From Verrucomicrobiota bacterium (lineage in GTDB: Bacteria > Verrucomicrobiota > Verrucomicrobiia > Opitutales > UBA2995): 9,723 nt of DNA. The notes under the pieces are model-generated. The model did not search any database, was not told the origin of the DNA, and saw nothing but the letters and a program-made list of their open reading frames with translations. Position numbers and translations under genes: made by a program. Shown here piece after piece: positions 1-5,964 of the stretch (position 1 is the first letter of the stretch; each line of letters begins with the position of its first letter). Location: the NCBI GenBank assembly GCA_027297085.1, contig JAPUIL010000031.1, positions 1-9,723 of the forward strand. The letters run 5' to 3'.

Positions 1-97
1 CTTCAGCCGGGTGGAGGGTCATTGTATACGCAAGCTTGGACTTAACCCGCATTTCTGACAAGAAAGGAGTAAACACGCGATTGTCTGGTGAGCATTC
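1..97. other. Window edge downstream of the PhyH-cupin gene
   Basis: No gene, hairpin or T-tract that I can support was seen here. The short open frame starting at 36 runs antisense into the PhyH-cupin gene and has no coding character. Confidence 0.5.
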
Positions 98-1732
98 TTA
101 TTGCTCCTTCTCCGCCCACACGTGTCCTGGCTTTTTTAGTATTTTATCTAACCGCCACTTAAGGTGTTTGAAAATAATTTTCGGGTTGGTTATGGCCTGT
201 CTCAGCCTTCGTTTGCGACGTTTACTCTGGGATTCATAAATGTCGCCGTGTTTACCATGAAATTCGAAGGCTATGTGTTTCGAAACGGTATCGCCCGTGT
301 TTTTCATACCATGTTTTTGACCGGCAGAATAATAAATGAACGAAGGTGTATTCACAGTTTCACCTAATGTTTCTATCTGACCTTCGAAGTGTATAATACC
401 TACGTCATGACCATCGATGTGCGGGTCATAACCCTGTCCGGGCTGTAAGGTAGCCATGTGAGATTCCAAGGTTCGAAGGTAACCGGTTTTCCCTTTAAGT
501 AATCCATCAAATTCTATGTTGTTAGACGGTTCCCGGTCCTTAACGAGTGTATCGGAGCATTTTACGAAAGTGCTTTTGAGCGTTTCGCTTGAATGATACT
601 CATCGGTTATCCATTTGAATACTATACCGACAACCGGCTTTTCAGTCATGTTCTCGTAAGTGTGTCTCCAATTGGCTGGATGATAAATAAAGTCTCCTGG
701 TTTAGCCAGGAAGCGTTTCATGTTATTCGAACCTTTTGCGTCTTCCGCAATCAGCTCTGCTTCTCCATGCACTATCATCTGTATCTCTTCCTCATCGTGA
801 ATATGTGGAGGGTGAGGCATCTTGCCTGGCGCAAGTACGGCATAATGACATTCCATGAGCCGCAGGCCGGTCGTAGGACCACGTACTAAATCAAAAATCT
901 TTAAGTCCTCATGGCCTGGCTCGTCCTCTCGGATGTCCAAAGATTCAATAAGGGTGGTAATAGCAAATTTCGAAGATATGGGGGTGGCGTGAGGTCCTGG
1001 CATAATGTGATTCTCGTTGTCCTGACTGGAACCCCGGATGACCAGACAGGGTGGTTTAGGTGATGTGAAATACTCCATGGGCCACCGTTGATGGCTAAAT
1101 TTTGGAATTCTTACTGCTTTGCCGGCACGCACATACTGCAGTAGTACTGCGATGCGCTTTTTAACTTTACTGCGGTTTGTTGATCCATGCCACAGTCGTC
1201 CATCAATGAAGAGGGCGTCTCCATCGTAGGTATCCAAATTTTCGATATCGCTGCCTGGTTGGAAAAGGTTGGACCACTCAATGATTTTTTCATCATCGAT
1301 ATTTTGTCGAAGAACCCCCTTCTCCTTAGCGAGCTGATACAGAAGTTTGTTGAACCTATGTGAACCGGGGACCAGCTTGAGAGATGTATCTGGATCCGTT
1401 TTTTCGAGGCCCATCCATAGGGTTACAAAACCGTCCCCGTTAGCCGACTCTAGATCGTCATGCCATTGGTGGACCTGATTGGGGACGCGTATGAGCAGGC
1501 TCGATCCCCAAAGAATCACATGTTCGCCAATCAGTTCTGAAACGATGTCTACTAATCTGTCATTGCGTGCAAGGGCCGCCCAGGCGGGATTTGTGATAGC
1601 GCATCCTTTTTCCCAAATCATTGGGGCTCTGTGTTCTTCAGCACGAATGCTCTTAAGGATCTTTCTGCATTCAGTCTTTGAGAAGACCGCGTGTTCTATG
1701 TGGTAACCGAGTTTATCAAACGCCTGCATCAT
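98..1732 (-). CDS. PhyH-type Fe(II)/2-oxoglutarate dioxygenase fused to two cupin domains
   Basis: A 544-residue protein with three parts. Residues about 1-215 look like a phytanoyl-CoA dioxygenase (PhyH) domain: H91-x-D93 (in QWHDDLE) and distal H182 (in WHGS) form the expected iron facial triad, and R193, eleven residues after H182, matches the 2-oxoglutarate-binding arginine of the family. Residues about 285-375 form a canonical cupin: G303, H310-x-H312, E316, G323 (motif 1) and P345-G-D, P352, H357 (motif 2). Residues about 410-495 form a second, more divergent cupin with H438-x-D440-x-H442 and H474. The tail (503-535) is strongly basic. The PhyH family hydroxylates varied small molecules, and nothing here fixes the substrate. 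The gene lies 269 nt downstream of a polysaccharide-type operon on the same strand, so a modified sugar or lipid is a reasonable inference. The start is the first of two adjacent ATG codons and no clear ribosome binding site precedes it. The domain call is firm; the role is unknown. Confidence 0.88.
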   Translation of the reverse strand: MMQAFDKLGYHIEHAVFSKTECRKILKSIRAEEHRAPMIWEKGCAITNPAWAALARNDRLVDIVSELIGEHVILWGSSLLIRVPNQVHQWHDDLESANGDGFVTLWMGLEKTDPDTSLKLVPGSHRFNKLLYQLAKEKGVLRQNIDDEKIIEWSNLFQPGSDIENLDTYDGDALFIDGRLWHGSTNRSKVKKRIAVLLQYVRAGKAVRIPKFSHQRWPMEYFTSPKPPCLVIRGSSQDNENHIMPGPHATPISSKFAITTLIESLDIREDEPGHEDLKIFDLVRGPTTGLRLMECHYAVLAPGKMPHPPHIHDEEEIQMIVHGEAELIAEDAKGSNNMKRFLAKPGDFIYHPANWRHTYENMTEKPVVGIVFKWITDEYHSSETLKSTFVKCSDTLVKDREPSNNIEFDGLLKGKTGYLRTLESHMATLQPGQGYDPHIDGHDVGIIHFEGQIETLGETVNTPSFIYYSAGQKHGMKNTGDTVSKHIAFEFHGKHGDIYESQSKRRKRRLRQAITNPKIIFKHLKWRLDKILKKPGHVWAEKEQ

Positions 1733-2001
1733 GGGTGTAACTGATAGGAAATCGCTTTGGATGATGTCGTTTTACTCGGTAGGAAGATGTCACGTCGTTC
1801 GGTACTCGCCGTGAATCTTTGACTGGCGGTTTACTGGGGAGGGGCAGTTTAACTGAGCGTTTTGCATAGAATAGTCAGCCAGTGGATCGGTTGCGAGGAG
1901 GAGGCTCCCATTTCCAAAGGTGCTGACTATTGGGTAAATCGCAAGGGTAGAATAATAGTCAAATCCTGAAGATATCTGAACAATATGAATATTAATCCCT
2001 T
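1733..2001. other. Intergenic gap with inverted repeat
   Basis: No reading frame with coding character was seen on either strand. The gap separates the tight three-gene operon from the PhyH-cupin gene. It holds a 10-bp perfect inverted repeat (listed separately) and a purine-rich GAGGAGGAGG stretch inside its loop. No convincing sigma70 promoter or T-tract terminator was found, so it is unclear whether the PhyH-cupin gene is co-transcribed with the operon. Confidence 0.6.
1870..1931. repeat. 10-bp perfect inverted repeat with 42-nt loop
   Basis: AATAGTCAGC at 1870-1879 is exactly complementary to GCTGACTATT at 1922-1931. A related partial copy (AATAGTCA) lies at 1954-1961, making a cluster of AATAGTC-type words. 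It could form a long-loop hairpin in the leader of the PhyH-cupin mRNA, be paired binding sites, or be the remains of a small mobile palindrome. Confidence 0.5.
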
Positions 2002-2886
2002 TTAGGACTTCTTGGAATTAAGCTCTACGATGTTCCGTATATAGCAGCGCACTGGATCGTTGAGCTGACGATTGATTCGCTTAAGTACAAAGAATTTTCT
2101 GGGGACTGTTGAAGTTGAATCGAATTTGCCTTCTCTCATCCTGTCCACGTCTGTAATTGTAACCGGATCGTTTGTATCGAGTTTTAGAAGGCAATAGGGT
2201 CCGACTCGTTTCTCGATGAATGGTTTCGCAAGTGTTGGAAAAAGTGTCTCTTCCCTGGGATAGAAGACTCCCTTAAAGGCATTCCGAATTCGCCGTCTCC
2301 TTCGAATAAAAGACGGGAGTCGTCTTAGTCCTTTTTCCATCAATGTCCCCGAGTAATCGTCCAGAACTTTCAAAACGTGGGCGAGTACTTCTGTGCTGTA
2401 GAAGGATCCTTCAATTTCAGACCAAACGGGTTTCGTTCCCAATTTCGAAGCGAGGAAGTGCAGCGACTTGTCTCTATTTACATGCTGGGACCAGTACCAT
2501 TTGGAGATCTTCTTAATTTCTCTCTGTGTACATGCTGCATTCTGTCCTTTAAGGTAATCAATCACTCCCTCTCTGACAAAGAGGTCGTTACTTGCATGAA
2601 AGATGCACCCATCGATCTTCATCCCTGAACCGATGATGTAACGAATGTTGGCGATATGTGCCTCTGCTTGGCTTCCATCGGCCCATAGGGTTTCCAGGCT
2701 TACAGGATTCACGATCACTCCGCTCTCGGCGCTCAGTCGTTGCGTAATGCCGGGGGCCCTTCGATGCAATTCGCTGGAGATGTGTAGCAGAATTGAGACG
2801 TCAGGAACGAAACACTTGAAGTTTCGTATTTGGTCGAAAATGACTTCTTCCTGCTCATGGACCAGCAAGCTGACTACCAGTTTCAT
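2002..2886 (-). CDS. Putative glycosyltransferase (core-2/GT14-like features), polysaccharide operon
   Basis: A 294-residue soluble protein with no signal peptide or clear membrane segment. I do not recognise the family with certainty. The start MKLVVSLLVHEQEEV, followed by an alternating strand/helix pattern, fits a Rossmann-like GT-A fold. Blocks that look conserved are FHASNDLFVREG (96-107), EIEGSFY (157-163), PREETLFPTLA (210-220) and a C-terminal FFVLKRINR with DPVRCYIR (265-283). The PREETLFPTL block resembles the acidic-residue-plus-F-x-T segment of core-2/I-branching (GT14-like) transferases; this is a pattern resemblance, not an alignment. A run of arginines (195-199) gives a basic patch. 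Its ATG overlaps the stop of the nucleotidyltransferase gene (ATGA), and a GGAG motif about 4 nt upstream serves as ribosome binding site, so it is translationally coupled. Its partners suggest it uses the activated product they make. Confidence 0.6.
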   Translation of the reverse strand: MKLVVSLLVHEQEEVIFDQIRNFKCFVPDVSILLHISSELHRRAPGITQRLSAESGVIVNPVSLETLWADGSQAEAHIANIRYIIGSGMKIDGCIFHASNDLFVREGVIDYLKGQNAACTQREIKKISKWYWSQHVNRDKSLHFLASKLGTKPVWSEIEGSFYSTEVLAHVLKVLDDYSGTLMEKGLRRLPSFIRRRRRIRNAFKGVFYPREETLFPTLAKPFIEKRVGPYCLLKLDTNDPVTITDVDRMREGKFDSTSTVPRKFFVLKRINRQLNDPVRCYIRNIVELNSKKS

Positions 2887-3632
2887 TCTACTCCACTTTC
2901 TTTGATTCCAACTTTAATTGGATCCAGTTTTTGAAATGTCTCATATTCTTCGGGTGTCCCAAGAATGTGGTACGAGTCCACCGGATGGATGGTGAATTTC
3001 CTCCCTTTTTCGATGAGGCTATTATACATAGGTGCTACATAAAATTCTCCGGCTTCTCGTTTTTCATTTTTGATCGCCCAGGCTGCCATATCGAAAAAAT
3101 ACTTCGCTCGGCGGAAGGAATAGAACCCGGTTAGGGCATGTGTTGAAATGATGGCTTTCTCCCTTACTTCAAGGATAACTCCCGAAGCGTCGATTTTTGC
3201 AAAACTGAAACGGTTCTCGTTGGCACGAAAGCTGCCAAGGACGCCATCCCAATCTTCGTTTAGCATCTTCTTTCTCAATTGTCCAGATGTGAAAACGGTG
3301 TCTATGTTAAAAATTGCCATGCAGTCCTCAGGGTCGAGGACGTGCCTCGCTTTCAGAACGGTTTCGGCCTGCCCTCGCGTTACGGATTCTAACCAGATAA
3401 AATCCAGTCTTTGCTCGGAATACCGTTCACGAAGCCAGTTTTCGAGCCGGAACGTTACGTCATGTTCCTTAAGACCGATAAAGACCAGTTGATCGCCTTT
3501 GGCTAGTGGGAGAGAATCTACGCTCCATTCCAGACAACTTTTCCCATGCGCTTGTAACAGAAACTTAGGGGTTTGGTAACCAGCTTCGATAAAGCGGCGG
3601 CCATGACCGGCCATTGGAATAACAAAAATCAC
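2883..3632 (-). CDS. Sugar-phosphate nucleotidyltransferase-like protein (NTP_transferase fold)
   Basis: A 249-residue protein of the nucleotidyltransferase GT-A fold. The N-terminal signature MAGHGRRF (7-14) is the nucleotide-binding G-x-G-x-R loop, followed by PKFLL with K23. TRGQAETVL (85-93) carries the G-Q-A segment seen in sugar-nucleotide pyrophosphorylases, N109-I-D111 supplies the metal-binding aspartate, and E158-K159 and GEFY (195-198) match the sugar-side region. Such enzymes form NDP- or CDP-activated sugars or polyols from NTP and a sugar phosphate; the substrate cannot be read from sequence. The length (about 250) fits single-domain members without a C-terminal beta helix. The start is GTG, the only sensible one because the next Met lies inside the signature; the preceding AAAGG directly abuts it, so coupling to the phosphatase gene 5 nt upstream is likely. 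It overlaps the downstream glycosyltransferase-like gene by 4 nt. Confidence 0.8.
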   Translation of the reverse strand: MIFVIPMAGHGRRFIEAGYQTPKFLLQAHGKSCLEWSVDSLPLAKGDQLVFIGLKEHDVTFRLENWLRERYSEQRLDFIWLESVTRGQAETVLKARHVLDPEDCMAIFNIDTVFTSGQLRKKMLNEDWDGVLGSFRANENRFSFAKIDASGVILEVREKAIISTHALTGFYSFRRAKYFFDMAAWAIKNEKREAGEFYVAPMYNSLIEKGRKFTIHPVDSYHILGTPEEYETFQKLDPIKVGIKESGVE

Positions 3633-3637
3633 CCTTT

Positions 3638-4024
3638 CTACTGATTTTGTTGTTGCCGCACCTTCTCACGATTTTCAGGAAGTCCGGTCGCATCCTTGCC
3701 AATTTTATCCCACGACTCGAACCGGTATGCGTTGTCGTCAATATAAACATGAGCCCAGGGTTTACCGAAATGCAGTTCATCATAGGGGATGTCGTGATTC
3801 TCGAGCCATTCAATCGTTGTCAGGCCCACCCTGGCCATGACAAGACCCTGATTCCCACTGCAGGTCTTCATATGCCTTGCAGTCAAAATAATAATCGTAT
3901 GACCGGCAGCCTTCAAAGCCTTTATGTGCTCACGAGCGCCAGGGACAGGTGCGACATCACCATAAGATTGGCCGTCTTTTTTAAATTCGGCAATCACGCC
4001 ATCCAGGTCGATACAAATTCTCAT
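3638..4024 (-). CDS. HAD-superfamily phosphatase, capsule biosynthesis (EcbF/BcbF-like)
   Basis: A 128-residue HAD hydrolase with all four motifs: I, D6-L-D8-G (nucleophile and acid/base aspartates); II, T48 in ILTAR; III, K88 in FGKP; IV, D96-D97 in YIDDNAY. The segment HMKTCSGNQGLV after motif II and the PYDELHFGKPWA block are typical of the short (about 125-residue) phosphatases found in capsule and O-antigen clusters, the group I recall as EcbF/BcbF. The likely role is removal of phosphate from a sugar or polyol phosphate in the cytosol. The frame stays open to 4300, but I place the start at the ATG at 4022-4024: it opens directly on the first beta strand MRICIDLDG, matches the family length and has a promoter-like sequence just upstream. 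First gene of the leftward operon; the next gene starts 5 nt after its stop. Confidence 0.85.
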   Translation of the reverse strand: MRICIDLDGVIAEFKKDGQSYGDVAPVPGAREHIKALKAAGHTIIILTARHMKTCSGNQGLVMARVGLTTIEWLENHDIPYDELHFGKPWAHVYIDDNAYRFESWDKIGKDATGLPENREKVRQQQNQ

Positions 4025-4039
4025 ACGTCTATTTCGGTT

Positions 4040-4067
4040 CTTATGATTTCGATATTGATTCTGTAAA
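4040..4067 (-). promoter_or_regulatory. Candidate sigma70-type promoter for the glycan operon
   Basis: On the minus strand, TTTACA (4067-4062, five of six to TTGACA), a 16-nt spacer and CATAAG (4045-4040, four of six to TATAAT) lie 15 nt before the ATG at 4024. This predicts a very short leader and supports that start over upstream ones in the same open frame. Judged by motif only. Confidence 0.35.
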
Positions 4068-4512
4068 CAAATTCGCTTTGCCGATTCAGGTTTATCGCTC
4101 AACCTCCAACGTACAAAGCGGTTAGAACCTTGAAACCATGACGATCCTGGCTGGATGTCAACTTCGAGAAACTCCAACGTACTCGTATCACAGCTTTGAC
4201 TTTCGACTTGAGACCGCCACTCATTGTCTTCCTCATGCCTCTTACTGTGTCGCGCCACAGCCATTGGCGACGGCGGACCTCTAACCATAATACTTCTCAC
4301 TACTCAGCATGTTCCGGTTCTCTGTTATGTTGGTATCGCTGTAATTATTGCTTCGCTGTGTTGAGGTGTCGCTAAGCTTTGGAACACTCTTCCATGCCCC
4401 TGACATCTTCTGCCTCGTTCGGTCCTTACCAAGCCTTAGTTAACTGCACGATTCAAGGAGTGAAGCTGCTTTTTGGCTGTCCTTTCCCTCGTGCGAATGC
4501 CTTGCGAATCTT

Positions 4513-4572
4513 GTTAAGAGTCAAGACATGACCCTCGCTTTATGACCCTGCTTTCCTGCTTTATGACCCAAG
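4513..4572. repeat. REP-like / transposon-end-like ATGACCC repeat cluster
   Basis: ATGACCC occurs three times (4528-4534, 4542-4548, 4563-4569). The last two sit in an exact 12-nt direct repeat, GCTTTATGACCC, at 4537-4548 and 4558-4569, exactly 21 nt apart. The left edge is AAGAGTCAAGACATGACCC. From memory, closely similar words (GGGTCATGTCTTGACTCTT on the other strand) flank Y1/REP-associated tyrosine transposase genes in many environmental genomes. No transposase is present here, so this would be a solitary end or a decayed copy. Confidence 0.45.
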
Positions 4573-4685
4573 GGTGGAATTGCACCGCAGTCGACGCCGT
4601 TGCCTCCACTGATTCTGTCTGAGCTCTTTGAGGGGAACCGGAACAGTCTTGTGCGTAGGCAGGTAATCGTAGTCTCTAATTCCCG

Positions 4686-4714
4686 TTGACGTTGGAAGGT
4701 GGTGAAATTAGAAA
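4686..4714 (+). promoter_or_regulatory. Candidate sigma70-type promoter for the dehydrogenase gene
   Basis: TTGACG (4686-4691, five of six), a 17-nt spacer and TAGAAA (4709-4714, four of six). Transcription would begin near 4721, downstream of the possible GTG start at 4699, which favours the ATG at 4744 as the real start. Motif match only. Confidence 0.4.
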
Positions 4715-4743
4715 GAAGAAAGAAATTTCAAACCCGCACGATC

Positions 4744-5784
4744 ATGAGACGACCTTCTTTTGCTGAGTATCTGATTACGGCCCTCCTCTGCTGTAGTTTT
4801 GCAACGTCAACTTTACTTGGCGAAAAGGTAAAAATTCTGGTTTCGGCAACCTTTGCCGAGGGCCTTCAACCATTAACCGAACAGTATCCCGATCTCGAAC
4901 TGGTGACCTTTCGTACCAGTAAGGAGGCTTTGAGTGAGATTAAAGATGCGGTCGCCGTTGTCGGATTGTCATCAGGGCATCCTGCCGCCGAGTTTGTCAA
5001 GGCGGGCAAAAATCTGAAGTGGATGGCTCACAGCAGCGCCGGGGTCGAAAAGACCTTAGAAGATCCCGTGGTGAGGAATGCCGATTTTATTTTGACCAAC
5101 ATGAAGATCGTTCAAGGCCCCCAGATTGCTGACCACGCCATGGCGTTGCTTTTGAACTTCACACGCGATTTGAAGCATTTCAACAGGCAGATGAAGGATG
5201 GTTTTATCCGGCAAGAGGAACTGCCCATGATCGAGTTGCGTGGTAAGACCATGTTGGTTGTGGGTCTGGGCGGTATCGGCACGCAGGTTGCCGAGCGCGC
5301 CTTTGCGTTTGGTATGCGTGTTCTGGCTGTCGATCCCAAGGACATCCCCCTGATGCGTGCAATTGAGTACGTGGGTAAACCCGACCAGTTGAACGAGTTG
5401 CTGGCCCAAGCCGATGTAGTGGTCAATTGTACTCCCCATACGCCTGAGACGGAATTGATGTACGGACCAGAGCAATTTGCCCGGATGAAAGACGGAGTTT
5501 ACTTCATCAACATCTCACGCGGTGCCATAGTTGATACGGACGCACTCACTGCTGCCTTACAATCAGGCAAGGTACTGGCTGCAGGGCTGGACGTGACCGA
5601 TCCTGAGCCGCTTCCGAGCGATCACCCGCTGTGGTCGATGTCCAATGTCACCATTACACCACACGTCGCGACCTTATCCGACCATCGACTTGAGCGTTTC
5701 CACCAGGCCTTTTACGAGAACATCGAACGCTTTATGACCGGCCGGCCGTTGCGAAATGTGGTCGATAAGCATAGAAGATATTAA
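4744..5784 (+). CDS. D-2-hydroxyacid dehydrogenase with N-terminal export signal
   Basis: A 346-residue NAD-dependent D-isomer-specific 2-hydroxyacid dehydrogenase, which interconverts a 2-oxoacid and its D-2-hydroxyacid. Numbering from the ATG at 4744, the substrate loop is HSSAGVE (96-102), the Rossmann motif is G174-L-G176-G-I-G179, and D197 at the end of the second strand favours NAD over NADP. The catalytic triad R259 (ISRGAIVD), E288 (DPEP) and H307 (PHVA) is complete. Unusually for the family, the enzyme is preceded by MRRPSFAEY and a hydrophobic run to about residue 25. This looks like an export signal; the RR pair is only a weak Tat match (RRPSF, not RRxFL). The frame can start at GTG 4699, adding 15 residues, but the promoter-like sequence overlaps that codon. 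No strong Shine-Dalgarno site precedes 4744. Probably co-transcribed with the exported aldolase downstream. Confidence 0.88.
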   Translation: MRRPSFAEYLITALLCCSFATSTLLGEKVKILVSATFAEGLQPLTEQYPDLELVTFRTSKEALSEIKDAVAVVGLSSGHPAAEFVKAGKNLKWMAHSSAGVEKTLEDPVVRNADFILTNMKIVQGPQIADHAMALLLNFTRDLKHFNRQMKDGFIRQEELPMIELRGKTMLVVGLGGIGTQVAERAFAFGMRVLAVDPKDIPLMRAIEYVGKPDQLNELLAQADVVVNCTPHTPETELMYGPEQFARMKDGVYFINISRGAIVDTDALTAALQSGKVLAAGLDVTDPEPLPSDHPLWSMSNVTITPHVATLSDHRLERFHQAFYENIERFMTGRPLRNVVDKHRRY

Positions 5785-5903
5785 TCAAACTCGCTCCTTC
5801 ATTGCCGTAATCTCAGTCTTGATCTTTACCCTAATATTTTTGACCCACCTTCTGCTCCATGTCGCAGACCCTGCCCTGCCTCGCATAAGCTTCTCGCGGA
5901 GGC

Positions 5904-5933
5904 GGGAGCTTAGTCGAAGGGCTCCAAGCTCCC
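5904..5933. repeat. 8-bp stem hairpin / REP-like palindrome
   Basis: GGGAGCTT (5904-5911) pairs perfectly with AAGCTCCC (5926-5933) around a 14-nt loop. An alternative pairing GGAGC/GCTCC exists inside it, and AAGCTTCTCGC just upstream (5887-5897) is a third, imperfect complement. It is followed by TAAATTAA rather than a T-tract, so a classical terminator is doubtful. It may be an mRNA-processing or attenuation hairpin between the dehydrogenase and aldolase genes, or a REP-like element. Confidence 0.55.
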
Positions 5934-5964
5934 CTAAATTAACCATCCAAACAAAGGAGATTCT

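Larger units (their letters stand above)
4025..4743. other. Divergent intergenic region, no convincing gene
   Basis: About 720 nt between the divergent phosphatase and dehydrogenase genes. The minus frame open from 4300 down to 4025 encodes a low-plausibility, Arg/Ser/Gln-rich sequence with no domain I recognise, and is best read as leader or decayed sequence. The stretch 4490-4572 has short repeats resembling a mobile-element end (listed separately). TGCGAAT occurs at 4492-4498 and again at 4503-4509. A candidate promoter sits at each end. No tRNA or obvious structured RNA was seen. Confidence 0.55.

Noticed and set aside
4025..4300. 92-codon upstream extension of the phosphatase frame
   Set aside because: The added sequence is rich in Arg, Ser, Gln and His and has no recognisable domain. 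The family begins at MRICIDLDG, and a promoter-like sequence lies inside the extension directly before that ATG.
4561..4680. Minus-strand frame reading RDYDYLPTHKTVPVPL and on to a stop inside the ATGACCC repeats
   Set aside because: It looks mildly protein-like, but it is short, has no start codon with a ribosome binding site, and matches no family I know. It could be the tail of a decayed gene, but that cannot be supported from the sequence alone.
4699..4743. GTG start 45 nt earlier for the dehydrogenase
   Set aside because: The codon lies between the -35 and -10 of the best promoter candidate, so it would not be in the transcript. It would also add a charged stretch before the export signal. 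It remains possible if the promoter is wrong.
5056..5475. 139-residue minus-strand frame inside the dehydrogenase gene
   Set aside because: It is antisense to a gene with complete catalytic motifs, is rich in His and Gln as expected of a shadow frame, and has no domain.
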